DNA of 64,000 bases from Vinca minor (GCA_026122235.1 JAOCZM010000227.1:5270001-5334000); one strand, 5' to 3'. Shown: positions 42,346 to 54,530, counted from the stretch's first letter. Numbers and translations are program-made. The notes: generated by a model from the sequence alone, not told the origin.

Positions 42346-43170
42346 TATACCATCGATTGACACCAGAGGATCTTCCAAGAATTTTTTTTGATATTCATTT
42401 GTACATTGTGATTCAGAATTGGACACATCTCATAAAATTATCTTTCTCTTCATTATATAGTAATGCGGCAATTTTTTAACAATAAGGTTCAATAGACCAT
42501 GTCCAGATCAGAATTATTCATCCTCCAATGTATGAGTAATTAACCTAGAGGTATACGAATGATCTAAATCCTACCTTCCTTTCACGTAATAATTAATCTT
42601 TGACGTTAAGTATATCCTCACTTAGACGATATTATGTGAGAGAAATGTGAGACCAAGACCATCAATGTTTGTCCACCTCCCAATTTTTCCTAGTGTAAGC
42701 ACCAAAGAGGAGCCAAAACCTTGCCATTTACCTGGTGCACAAATAGTGAGGGGAAATTGAAGGTTGCTGCTATATGTTGAGAACAAATTTGTAAAAGCCC
42801 TTTTTTTTTACATCAGTTAGTTAAGAATATGCTTCATCTTGGTTTGCATTATTGAGATCAAATCAAGTTGATAGAACATAGACATCACTGCAATACAAAA
42901 ACTTGTGCAGGGTTTTGAAGAATGTATGCCTAGGTTGCATGGATAAGATGATTTTTCTACTAGTGCAATTAATGACACGGATTTTACCAAGGAATATTAG
43001 TACAATTCTTGAAGATACGAGTCTGATTGGATTGAGTCTCGATATGAGATTTTTTATCTCAATTTTAGATAAGTCTCAAACTCAAATCAAATTCTACATG
43101 ATTCCGACTCAATCCTAAAAGAGTTTGCATTTCAAACTTAGGTCCGACCTCTCAAAATACATCCCATATA
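42346..43170. other. Intergenic spacer
   Basis: AT-rich, no recognisable gene, RNA or element ends. A 71-codon open frame at 42903 has no family resemblance I know. Confidence 0.45.
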
Positions 43171-43171
43171 T

Positions 43172-43500
43172 ATGGCAAAAAATCATCTGTCCCCGTGTAT
43201 TCCCTATTCCTTTACCCCCACCAATCAATATTCGCCATGTGTATATATAATTGGAAGAAATGTCCACATAATGAATTCTAATTGGGACATACACATGGAT
43301 GGCAAAAAATTGTCTGTACCCACCACTCAAAATTCGTCACGTGGACAGCGAAAATAGATTTTTCTTACGAGTTCCACTATTTTTTTAGGTTATATATTTT
43401 TTAATTAAAAAATTAACACGTGTCAATTTCTTATTGATGGTACATGCATGAGTACACAAATTGGGGATAGAGAATTCTCAGCCCACATGGACTGACGATT
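43172..43500. mobile_element. Two adjoining MITEs of the CGTCTGT family
   Basis: A first copy starts GGCAAAAAATCATCTGTCCC and runs to about 43300. Its end merges with a subfamily-2 copy that starts GGCAAAAAATTGTCTGTACC, has TTAATTAAAAAATTAACACG in the core and ends near GGGATAGAGAATTCTCAGCC. Confidence 0.65.
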
Positions 43501-43507
43501 TTCACTC

Positions 43508-43757
43508 CATATATATGGGTGAAAATCGTCTGTACCCATTCATGTGCCCAACTAATAAGAATTCGCCATGTGATCATTTTTTTTAATTATATATACACAT
43601 ATATATGGGTGAAAATCGTCTGTACCCATTCTTGTGCCCAACTAATAAGAAATCGCCATGTGATCATTTTTTTTAATTATATATACACATTGTGAATTGT
43701 GATTGATTGAGCATATAAATAGATATACAGACGGGTACAAACGATTATTTGCCCATA
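43508..43757. mobile_element. MITE with a tandemly duplicated left half
   Basis: The left half, ATATATATGGGTGAAAATCG through TTAATTATATATACACAT, occurs twice in direct tandem (about 43508-43602 and 43602-43690, two differences). A single right half follows, ending GGGTACAAACGATTATTTGCCC. Confidence 0.75.
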
Positions 43758-45891
43758 TATATTGGGGCAAGAAATGGGCAACTTCTGCATGGCAACATTT
43801 TCTCATCACCTCATCATCTCCTTACCTTAGTATTGCCAAAAGGCATTCAAAGCTGTGGCAGGCAAAGGACAGAAACAGCTCCTCACCTCTCCCCACACCC
43901 ATATTATTATCTATCTGATTAATTTTCCATTTTTTCCCTACAAGTTATTTTATCCCTAGATAATATAATGTTATTTACAGCGCAGTCAAAGTTCAAATAA
44001 AAAAATAATAATAATTGGCATCTCATCTCCTCCATAAGTTAATCAGTATATATAGTCAAATAATGCATTTTAATGTGATCATCTTGTTAAGAAATTACTA
44101 AGAAACAAGAGAAATTAATATACAAGATTTATGACCTGATTTAGTTAATATATGATATACGTTTACTAATAGAGGGACATAACTTTTCTTATTTCTATTG
44201 GACTATTACCGAGAGAATATAATGCCCTAAGTGTCTGATGCTCAGAAAAGATATCCTTTTAAATTAATATTAACTGCCAAATTTTTAATACAACGAACAA
44301 GATAAATTTTGAACGTGCGAAATTATTTTGGTTCCGCTATGGAGTCACCGCCCCTAATCCCACCACCTCTCGAGAATAGCAATTATACTTTCGGAACCAA
44401 ACCAGTTCACTATCGGGTCAAGTCCTCGACATAAAAAAATCCCATTTCATTCAAGCTACTTCATAATCAAGTCGTGTTACATAAAATAAATTCAAGGTAG
44501 CTTTACCACATAAATTTTACCATTTTATCTCATTCTTTGTTCTGTCTTAAAAAAATATCATGTATTTGTTTCTAAAAAAAAATCACGTTTTTTATAGGTT
44601 CTATACCTTTTTAGGAAGAAAAAAAAAAGATGAGGCAAAAAATCCGAACTCATAGAATATCAAGGATCATCTACTGTAGGGAAATAATAACAGCTAGGAT
44701 TCTGTAAAACTACTGTTTATTCCAAATTTAGAAACTTGGCACAAGAGTTTGGCTCGCGGTTACAGTGCTGATGTAGGACTGTTTTCAGCACAGCCAGCGA
44801 GTCCCTTGGATCATCGCCTTCTTCATCTAGCATCCCATGTTGTTTCTGCTGTCCAAGCCATTTTTTTTGAATTTCCTGTTGTTGCGCGCCTGATCGATGA
44901 GATCTCGGTTTCACAACGATTTTATCATTATGTTCACGTGTTTTTGTCCTACAATCACGGGAGATTGGATTATTTTCTGAAATATTCTGTTATATCCTCA
45001 CAATCATGATAATCTTGAGTAAATATAGCGGAAAAAACCTACTTCCTCTTCTTCATATTTTCTTATCTTTGTTTTTTTATCTATCTGATTCCTTCAATGG
45101 AATTTCGTTCATCCAATGTTTAATTCAATTTTTCTCGATTCTTCCAATGTTTAATTCAATTATTGATATTTGGAAAACGTCAATTTCCTTCACAGATTTG
45201 CTTGCTAGTTAATGAATTGTTGATTCTGATTCCATAAGGAGTTCAGTGCGTAATCGATAATCTCTGGGTTTTTTTATGTTACATGTTTTTGTTTATGATA
45301 GTATGTTCATGATTTTCTTCATTACACCATTGTTAAATTGTTTTAGGATTGAATGTCTAATAGCATTTATTCACTAGTATTATAGCTACGTGTTCTAATT
45401 CTGAATATTTATTATTCATTAATTTTATATCTTTATCTATGTTGTTTATTAGTCTTTTGTTGACAAATATTGCATATTTTTTTTTTTTTTTTTACAGATA
45501 ATCAAGGATTTTCCTGTTATGTCATTAGAAAATTACCATTCTGGGATGATGTTTTTTATAAGAAGTTGGATTTCTCTACTGTAAGATACCCTATCTGAAT
45601 AGACTTGGAGGGGGGAAGTCCAATATTATTCGAAGACGTTTCATAGTTGATTGCTTCTTGTATAATGTAATAAAATTTTAACCATGGCATTCTTTTCAGT
45701 TTATAGTTTCAATAAGTATTTTTGGATTATATATAGTTGTAACAATTGTAATTAGTTTTCGATTTTAGATAATAGCTATTGTGTACATATATTATATCTA
45801 TTGTGTTTATATGTTATAGTTATTACGTACATGACTTACGGCTACTCCCTTATGTTTTTTTACCTCTTTTTTGGGTTCACCTTCCTCAACT
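43758..45891. other. Gene-poor spacer with one unexplained minus-strand open frame
   Basis: No assignable gene. A minus-strand open frame at 44914-44717 (65 codons; contains QQQEIQKKWLGQQKQHGMLD and a DEEGDDPRDSLAVL stretch) has a protein-like composition but no recognised domain, and could be the tail of a captured or decayed gene. Sequence near 44330-44430 (TTCCGCTATGGAGTCACCGC) resembles retrotransposon spacer. Poly(T) at 45478-45494. Confidence 0.4.
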
Positions 45892-47288
45892 CACTACAAC
45901 AAAAACACCTTTTTGCGACGTTTTTGTACCAACGCTTTTATCAAACGTCGCTTAAAACCAAAACGAGTAAGTTAAAGCAACACTTTTTGGAAACGTCGCA
46001 ATATTTGGATTTTATACGACGTTTCATTTCGTCAATTATAGTAATTGTTGTTCATACCGACGTTTTGATGTTGGTTAGCGACATTTACATTAAATGTTGT
46101 TATAAATTGTTACTTTTTGTGACTCATATAGCGACATTTATATATTATGTCGTTAGATCTTGTGACTTTTCAGACAAACATCGCTAAGTTTGAATTTTAT
46201 ACGACGTTTCATAGCGTCGGTTAAAATAATTGTTGATAAAATCGACATTTTGATGTTAGTTAATGCTTTTATAAATTATTACTTTTTGTGACTCATATAA
46301 CGACATTTATATACAATATCATTAAATCATGTGACATTTCATACAAATGTCGCTATATTTGGATTTTATACGACGTTTCATAAAGACAATTATAGTATTT
46401 TTATTCTTACAGACAATTTCATGTTAGTTCGTGACATTTACATTACATGTTATAAATTGTTACTTTTTGCGACTCATATAGCGATATTTATATATTATGT
46501 CGTTAGATCTCGTGACATTTTCAAACAAACACAAATGCAAAGATTATGTTTAATTCTGAAATATATTTTTTAAAGAAAAATTAAAGACATAAAATTTAAT
46601 GAGAGTGTATTAATTTTAATTTGATTCATAAATAATCGAAACACAAAGGTACAAAATTCAAAATCCAAATTCTATTATAATAAATATAATAGGAGGAGAA
46701 ACAAATAACAAATGATCATTTAGCTCAGCGACAAATTGCACGACATACATGCAGGAGGTCACGTGTTCAATTCCCATATCATTGAATATGGAGTAAGTTT
46801 ATTATATATTATTCAAGTCTAGCTAGACTCGACGGTTCGACTTGTCTCTAGGCTCTGACTCTGATTATTCAAAGATAACTAGACTCAACAACTCGATTTG
46901 TCGGGCTCCGACTCGGCTTGGCTTAGTTCGGCTAGTCTGGTTTCAAAATTTACGAATATCGGGATACATATTTTGTTGCGACTATTTAAAAATATCGGAA
47001 AAATTTACTTATTCACAATTTGTACAAACGTCGGAATAGACGATTTGTTGCGATTATTTACAAATGTCGGCAAAAATACCTTTTGAAACATTTTAAAATG
47101 ACGCAACAAATGTCGTAATAGATAGGTACCGGCGTTTGTAACAAATGTCGTAAAAAACCATAACGACACAGGCAAATGCGACGTTTACGCGACACTTGTA
47201 ATAAATGTTGGTATAGATCTATACCGACGTTTTTTTGGCTTATTACGACATATGGCAAACGTCGCAATAAACCTTTTTTGTTGTAGTG
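45892..47288. mobile_element. Non-autonomous CACTA element
   Basis: A 1397-bp element with terminal inverted repeats CACTACAACAAAAA at the left and TTTTTTGTTGTAGTG at the right, flanked by the 3-bp TSD ACT (45889-45891, 47289-47291). These are the defining marks of CACTA (CMC) transposons. Both flanks are packed with short subterminal repeats around TACGACGTTTCAT, GCGACATTTA and AAATGTCG. No transposase. A tRNA-like segment with box B GTGTTCAATTCCC lies inside at about 46714-46800 and may be a decayed SINE. Confidence 0.92.
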
Positions 47289-47439
47289 ACTGCAACATCA
47301 GTATATAATATAATATAATATATAACTAAATTTTGTTACAAACAAATAAGTATGTAAAAGACAAATTTTAAAATTAATACAACAGCTGGTGTTAATAGCT
47401 ATTTCCATAGTGATTAATAGCAATTTTCATAGTGAAAGT

Positions 47440-47910
47440 TAATGAATCTGAAAAAAAATCTCTCTTTGGGATGAAATAAAGGAAATATAAAGATAATTCC
47501 GAGAAAAAAATCATGATTTTTTTCTTTTGGACGCCCGAAGGCGATTGCCCCCGAAGGGGAAGAGCGGAGAGTACCATAGATAGGGAGATTGTAGCATGCC
47601 CCATGCCTGGGGAGGGAATTTAGCCTCACAAGGAGGAGAATTTATTTACCCCACAATGGGAGATACGGGAATCGACCACGGGACCTCCGTCCCCTGGCCG
47701 GGTAGCCTTACCACTTGGGCTACCCGAGAAAAAAATCACGATTGTGATGGAGAAAATCAAGGAAAATAAATCTGAGATGAAATTAAGGAAATATAACGAT
47801 AATTCAGGACAAAAATCACGATTGTGATGGAGAAAATAAAGAGAAATCTCAATCTAAGATAAATTAAGGAAATATAAAGATAATTTCGGACAAAAATCAA
47901 TTCCTCAAAT
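47440..47910 (+). repeat. Tandem repeat of about 75-105 bp units, interrupted by a SINE
   Basis: The motif GGAAATATAAAGATAATT, then a CGAGAAAAAAATCA or GGACAAAAATCACGATTGTG continuation, occurs three times (47480, 47788 and 47868). The SINE at 47519-47724 landed in the first unit. Confidence 0.7.
47519..47724 (-). mobile_element. tRNA-derived SINE (family A), second copy, with 19-bp TSD
   Basis: Minus strand: box A GGGTAGCCCAAGTGGTAAGG, box B GTGGTCGATTCCCG, body matching the copy at 1314-1512 (TCCCTCCCCAGGCATGGGGC), A-rich tail. The flanking repeat CGAGAAAAAAATCATGATT (47500-47518) recurs at 47725-47743 with one difference. Confidence 0.9.
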
Positions 47911-48744
47911 TGCGTTTGTGATTGATCAAATCCGGCAAAATCAATCAACGATTGCTTTATGAGTGGATTGATTAATGGTACATATCGTGTGAGGCATTTT
48001 TTTTGTTAATAGTTATTGGAGAGGTGAAAGTGGATTTCGTAGTGAATGTGGGTTAATCGCCATTAATGGAGTTTGGAGATAGTGGATGAAGACGACGTGA
48101 AAGGTTTCAGCAGTTTCAGTCTTTTGATTGATGAAGATGAATGGTTGATTTCGTGGTGAAGGTGTTTAATCTCCATTAAAGAAGAAGGAGATTAGGGGAT
48201 GAAGACGATGTAGAAGGGTTTTTGGTCTTCTGATTCGGTATTATGCAGATTTCTTTTGTCTGCAAAACGCGTCTTTCCTGCCGTTGGATTTCAAGAAAAT
48301 CAATCTTGTGGCTTGTGTTCTGTTATGCAGGCTTTGGGTTCAGCACCGCAGCTGAGCCGAAGAGTTTGACTATGGCTCCAATGCAGAATGGGGTAATTTC
48401 TCACACGCGGAACTTCTCTTATCCGTTTGATTAAAATTGATTTAAAACGAAACTTGTTCTGAGTCTTAGAACACATGTCGTGTTTTTTAAACTCAAAACA
48501 CCTGTCGTGTTTTTAAGTCTTAGAACACCTATTATGAGGTGTTCCGAATATACTGAAAAAAACTGTTCTGTGTAGGATTCGGACTGCAAGAGTTTCTGCA
48601 ATAGAGGTCCATCAGAAACGGCAAGAGACTTTAAAAGTTTTGGCCACTGGGAAAGAAAAATTCTGTTGTGGACCTAGGTTATATGTAGAGTCATGGGATC
48701 ACTAGTCACGATGAGCACACATCACCTCTTTTGATAATAAAAAG
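47911..48744. other. Spacer with a short exon-like island
   Basis: A plus-strand open frame at 48243-48434 includes TTATGCAG followed by GCTTTGGGTTCAGCACCGCA, which looks like a splice acceptor and coding-like sequence, but no protein family is recognised. Otherwise degenerate repeats. Confidence 0.35.
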
Positions 48745-48954
48745 CCCCTGTTTACTTGCACTAAAATGAGTAGTTTTATCTTGGTAGACTACTAAGTTTA
48801 AAACTTACATCCAAGCCAATCAATGCAGTACACGTAGGAAAGAGAATTGAACTTATACCAATTCTCTCTCCTACGTGTAGTGCACTCATTGGTTTGGATG
48901 TAACTTATAAACTTAGTAGCCTACCAAGATAAAAAAATCTCCACCAAAACGGGG
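48745..48954. mobile_element. Foldback MITE
   Basis: A palindrome of about 210 bp. The left arm CCCCTGTTTACTTGCACTAA and TTTTATCTTGGTAGACTACT pairs with a right arm reading GTAGCCTACCAAGATAAAAA and ACCAAAACGGGGAG. A decayed relative lies at about 52395-52580. Confidence 0.78.
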
Positions 48955-49080
48955 AGTGTTTTTATTTTTTTAGTCAAAATAGTGATGTAGTTCAATGTGG
49001 ACCAAGTAGTCTATAACCCTACATATAGCTCAGATCCACAACAGAATTATTCGGCTAGGAAATTATGAAAGCAATTTATT

Positions 49081-49304
49081 CCTTTTTAACGGTAAAAAAT
49101 CGTATGTATCTAACTTGTGTACCCATGCATATACCCACTACTGAGAAATTGACAAGTGGACAGAAAAAAAATATTTTCTTTACTGGTGTCACTATTACTC
49201 TTAGGTTATAGATTTTTTAATTAAAAAATTGACACGTGTCAATTTTTTATTGATAATACATGCATGAATAGACAAGTTGGGTTACAGACGATTTTTTGCC
49301 CTTC
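49081..49304. mobile_element. MITE, CGTCTGT family, subfamily 2
   Basis: GGTAAAAAATCGTATGTATC to GGTTACAGACGATTTTTTGCCC, with the core TTAATTAAAAAATTGACACG and TGTCAATTTTTTATTGATAA. Close to the copy at 59518-59733. Confidence 0.75.
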
Positions 49305-49663
49305 TTAACCCACCCACACCCACTCACCCTGCAAGTAGCTCACATGAAGAGACCATCATTTTCTGTTTATAAACAGCGCTGCAACTCTCTCCTTCTCTGC
49401 GTGTCTCTGAAGAGAACAACGGTACTGCATTTGGATTCAATCAGTTGAAAATGACTTTTTTTACCCCCAAACGTGTTACAAATTTTGCATTTTTTTATTT
49501 TGAAGATCAAGATTTACCAATTTAGTTATGGTGCACAGTCATTTTTTAACCGTATCACAGATTTTGAGTGTCAAATAATTTAATCAGACGACTTATATAA
49601 TAAATATTCCATAATAAATTATTCGATGGGTCGAAATATTTTTGCAATGATAGTCATTTCTGC

Positions 49664-50375
49664 TAGGGGTGTGCATTAATCGGTTTTAATCGAAAATTGC
49701 ACCGCACCAAATTTAATTTTGGTCTACGGTGCGCTGTTTGTTCAATTATGGTGCAGCTAAATACGGTTTTAGTATTCGCAATTTATTTTTCGGTGTTGTC
49801 ACGGTCTAGAAAAATGTAAGTTAAACCGCACCGCAAACCACATTATATACTTATTACTTTTAATATCAATCAATCGTTGAACTAATTTTAACTACGATTA
49901 ATATATTCATCTTAGTTGTTTTATTCGATTTAAGTTAGTGTTAAAGATGTGATTCAAGATTAAAGATGCTATTGGCTGGAATTGATGTTCTCATGAGAAC
50001 TTTTGATTTATTATAATTACAATTGGTTTAGAAATTTGAAAGAAAAAAAATATGTATTTTGCCAACGTTTTCAACCTCGACATTATTTATTTATTTGAAT
50101 ACGCATTAAAACGGGGGAATCTTGTTAAATGGTTAATCTCTTAGAAATATTACATTGGAACTCATGAATTGTGAGATATCTAAATAATTTTAGACGTTTT
50201 TTGTAGTGGTTTTCACCAAACCAAATTTCATCAAACCGAAATGATTGTGGTTTAGTGAAATTCGGTTTAAAAGTCAAAATAGTACGGTGTGATTTTAAAA
50301 AATATATTAAAAAATCGTATAAAAATCTCATTAGTAAATCGATTTTCATCGAACCGAAAAAAATTGCACACCCTA
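49664..50375. mobile_element. hAT-type element with 8-bp TSD
   Basis: TIRs TAGGGGTGTGCA and TGCACACCCTA, TSD ATTTCTGC at 49656-49663 and 50376-50383. The 712-bp body has subterminal repeats of the AACCGCACCGCA and CAAACCGAAAT type and no transposase. Confidence 0.9.
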
Positions 50376-50383
50376 ATTTCTGC

Positions 50384-51155
50384 ACATAACCATAACCATA
50401 ACCGAACTCAACATTTACAAATGTTACAAACAATGGGTTTGATGTTTAGACTTAGTACCCTTTGATTGATAGATTGATTGCTTCAGGTCTCACTATAAAG
50501 TTAAGTGTGATCAATGATTGGACCACTATATGGCCAGAAATAAAATATAGGACCTTGCTAGGCTACTAGAATTATTGGATAGAAATTGGCTAAAATTCAA
50601 ATTGGGGGGTGAATCCCTTATACCAATAAGGAGGTGAATAGTATTAATTTGGATTTTAGCCAATTTTTATCTAATAATTCTAGTAGCAAATTATTTTCCT
50701 AAAATAAAATGACCATCTTGGACCAAACAAATAAAGCAATGACAGAGTGTACAAATTAAAATTAAGTAATTCATTTTTATCCCATCCAAAAATGAAATTT
50801 CAGGACTCAACTATAAATCATACTCCCTATGTTCCATTTATCTGCCTTTTTAAAATAATACACTCGAATTAAAAAATAATTAAAATACATTAATTTAAAA
50901 ATAAATATACACTTTTATCCTTCAATTAATACATTTTTGTTGGGATAATTTAAATTAATTATTGACTAAATTAATTAAAGATAGAGGTAAGTTTGGAAAA
51001 AAGTACATTTAATATTCTCTTGATTTCTTAAAGTGACAGATAATTAAAAATTGATAAAGTATGTTAAAGCAATAGATAATTGGGAACAGGGGAGTTTTAA
51101 TGATCCATTAAAAAAGAAGAATTTATGCCTTTGACTGATTAATTTACTTTGTGAT
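50384..51155. other. Spacer with a degenerate MITE
   Basis: Contains an imperfect inverted pair near 50547-50690 (CTAGAATTATTGGATAGAAA and its complement around a GGGGGGTGAAT loop) and a Stowaway-like start CTCCCTATGTTCCATTTATC at 50823. No gene. Confidence 0.5.
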
Positions 51156-51163
51156 AATTTCAG

Positions 51164-51714
51164 CTGGGGTGTGCAAATTCGGTAAAACCTGATTTACAGG
51201 CCGAATTCATATTGAATTTGTTAAAGCGAATTCGGTAATTTGGAACAATTCGATAATTCGGATCATACCGAATTCGAAAACTTTGAAATCTGTTCGAATG
51301 CGGTATTGGGTTTATGGAATTCGGTATTACTGATTTCGAATTGGAATCGGTCAAATATGTCGGTATTACCAAATTCGGAGTCAATTTCGTATTAAAATAT
51401 TATTTAAATATATATAATTTTTTAAAATATATACTTATAATTTTTAAAGAATATATTTATGATTTTGGTTGAATTGTATGTATATATTGTTTTGATTTTG
51501 GTTAAATATTTTTTATTTTCCATGAACAACTATATTGGTCTTACCAATTCGGTAATTCGCTAATCCAACCGAATTTCGAATTCACTCAAATTCAATTCGA
51601 AATCGGTAAATCGGAATTCGGTTCGAAATAGGTCGGTATTTTCAAATATCAAATTACCCAAAAAACCGATTTCAAACCACCAATTCACCGAATTCGAATT
51701 CGATGCTCACCCCT
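51164..51714. mobile_element. hAT-type element with 8-bp TSD, AATTCGG-rich
   Basis: Ends CTGGGGTGTGCA and TGCTCACCCCT, TSD AATTTCAG at 51156-51163 and 51715-51722. The body is made of AATTCGGTAATT-like repeats in both orientations. Confidence 0.87.
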
Positions 51715-51722
51715 AATTTCAG

Positions 51723-53115
51723 AAATATACTACAGGTGTTAAGTAGATGATATAAAAAATACAACAGGTGTTAAGTAGTGTATAGTTTTGATGCTGATAG
51801 TTATTATTCAGCATCTATGGTTATCAACTCGTTTGATTCCACGACTAAAATTGTTATTAAAAAATTACGAGATGATCAAGATTCATTTATCACGATGCTA
51901 ACTGTCCAAGAACTAAAATGGGATCTAAAATGTTGTGGAGGATGTGAACCGTGTCTATTAACATGGATATAATTTGAAAGTGTTAAAAACCTGGAGTGCA
52001 ACATTAATGAGATCATAAAGACATGTAACATCATTTATTTATTAGTATTAACTGAAGAATGAAGCAAAAGGCAGAAATATCAAATACCTCAAACTGAAAA
52101 ACATACCAATTGTGGGGCGGGGGAAATCGTTTGTCCCGTACATGTTCTCATACATGTTTTAATTATTCAAAATTTACGAAGTGACAATTTGTTTCAATTA
52201 TATATACACATAGCATATTATGAGTGATTGAGAACAAACACATGAACATCTCCGAGGACAGACAGTTATTTGCCATTGTGGGGGGGCGTTGAAATCCGAA
52301 AGAAACACAAAGAAGAAAGGAAAACTATATGAACTTTTTGTCTTTATTATAGGAACAACATGATCATAATAACCAATATTATGGAGACATCGAAATTAGT
52401 TTTATCTTGATAAATGAGTAAGTTTAAAATTTATATATATTCAGACAAATAAAAACAACACACGTAAATAAAAAATGTAAACTCACAGGAAAAAAAAGTA
52501 ATTTTTATCCGATGTGTATTGCACCAATTGATGTGAATACAAAATTTAATCTTACTCATCTAAACAGATAAAACTACCCAAACAATGATTATCTAATTTG
52601 TTTCTTAAAAAAAAATATGATATGGATCTGAAAAATATGGAGAGACATACATAATATTTACGATCACGAGAATGGCTACGTATGAGGGTTTATGGTCACT
52701 CCTGTAAGATGTTAGGAGTGTGTGGAGACAACCGATTGGGACATCGTTAAAATAATTATCATGTTTCTTTGTCGGGTAGTAAGAGGTCTGTCCAAACGTA
52801 GGTAGTTTTCACTAATTGGTGCGACCATTTCTTAGGGGCCAGTTTTTTCTTCTACTACATGACACTTTGATCCATGTCAAACAGGTCCCATTCTGTTTCT
52901 CTCTCTAGATAAGCTTGATCGCGGGCGATTCAAGGGCAAAGATATAACTGCTGCGGCGGCAGAAAGAAGCTTACCCAGGAGATCTTCTTCTTCGTGATCT
53001 TGAGATCTTCTCAATTAGGGTTTATACGCATGCAGAAGCCTACTACCTCAATCAGGTCGGGCCAGCCCCTAAGCTCAACTTGCTGATCAGTCAGTTAACA
53101 CATTGTTGAATCCTA
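51723..53115. other. Spacer with a MITE, a foldback relic and a GC-rich island
   Basis: A CGTCTGT-family MITE lies at about 52116-52275 (AAATCGTTTGTCCCGTACAT to GACAGACAGTTATTTGCC). A relic of the foldback MITE lies at about 52395-52580. Sequence at 52860-53080 is GC-richer (CTGCTGCGGCGGCAGAAAGA) and leader-like but not identifiable. Confidence 0.5.
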
Positions 53116-53119
53116 CTAC

Positions 53120-53340
53120 CTCCTTTCCTAAATATAAAACTTTCATTACATGTTACAAAAATTAATAAAATATAAATTAAAATATTTTTATAATCAAAAT
53201 ATCAATATTACTCTCTTAAACAGAATTAATAATATATAAATATTATTTAAAAGTGTAATATTGCTATTTTGATTACAAAATATTATAATTTTTTCTTCTT
53301 TAATTTTCTAAACATGTAAATTCTATCCAATATTTTGTTT
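53120..53340. mobile_element. Stowaway-like MITE
   Basis: CTACCTCCTTTCCTAAATAT at the left and the family core (AATCAAAATATCAATATTAC) in the middle. The right end is eroded. Confidence 0.65.
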
Positions 53341-53546
53341 CCATTGATTGTTGATGTAGGGCCAGTGAATTGCAATACATTAAAACATTTATATAATAAT
53401 AAAAAATCTTATTCCCAGCTCGGAACCAGTTATAAATAAGAATAAACTCTACATTGTGATATTCCATGCTTTTTTAGGACCATCCTTAAAAAATTTATCT
53501 CCATATAGTAATAAAATAACATTAAATTTTAAATATATTTATATAT

Positions 53547-54152
53547 CCATATAAAATAACAACTTAAACTTATTAGTATCTTTTAACCATTTTGCAAGAT
53601 ATTTTTGCTTCCAATCTGGGTTGGTTTCTTTCATTTTGCGCAACTCGACACGAATACTTTCAGTGATTTGAGTTCGTTTATTTTTAGGTGTCATTACTTG
53701 TTTGAAGTAGAAAATGTACGATTTGAAATGATAATGAAATTTATAATTATGCTTGCATTTATATATGTATAATTAAAAGAAAACAAACGAAATGACATTT
53801 CGAAGATATGATACATGAGTGAATATTTTAAATGCATACATGATGTACATACTTTTTTTTTTTTACATTTCCTAGATATTGTATGTATATGAACGAATCT
53901 TCTAAATCTAATATACACAATGTACATGCATGATGTTCGTACATTTGTTTTTTAAAACTCATTAATCTTATATATCTTTTAAATTCATGTTTTTAGATTA
54001 TGAAGGTACACATTTTCAAGTGTCGTGTTATGTATATTAGTTATTTTTTAAAATTATAATTTTTATATGTAAATCTCTATTTAAAAATAACCTCTTTATA
54101 ATAATATTTTTTTCCGATCCCGATGGTATTATTGTATATAGGTTTTACTGTA
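53547..54152 (-). mobile_element. Truncated pogo-like (Lemi/Emigrant type) element
   Basis: The terminus at about 54076-54152 (minus strand ACAGTAAAACCTATATACAA, then TACCATCGGGATCGG) matches the CAGTAAAACCTCTATA-type TIR of plant pogo elements. Downstream on the minus strand a 47-codon frame (53694-53551) starts MTPKNKRTQITESIRVELRK and continues MKETNPDWKQKYLAKWLKD, resembling the N-terminal helix-turn-helix of pogo/CENP-B-type transposases, then hits a stop. No DDE domain and no second TIR. Confidence 0.5.
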
Positions 54153-54530
54153 GTAAAAAAGAGCGAGTCCAGAACTAATATTAGAGTCAGTCGAGAGTTA
54201 GATTTGATTGAAACTTCATTCAAATTTTTATTTAATTTTTTTTTAATTTTATAAGGTTGACAAATATATTCGATTGAATTTTAAAAAGAGTGAGCCCAGA
54301 CATTTTGTATTTGATTCTAAGACTGACAAATATATTTGATTACATATTTAAATAAATAAATATTACATTGTAATTTAAATTTTATATAATTTTATATTTT
54401 CAAGTTTTTGACAGAGTAGAATTCTTAAAGCAAACCTTGAGTTTGAATATGAGTTTTCAAATTTTGGATTGAATTTGAACTTTTAGAAGTTTTCTTTTTG
54501 AGTTGGACTTTTAGAGGTTATTTTTATCGG

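Noticed and set aside
45801..46573. Open frames of 80-128 codons with hydrophobic content
   Set aside because: They run across the CACTA left end and its subterminal repeats; composition follows the repeats.
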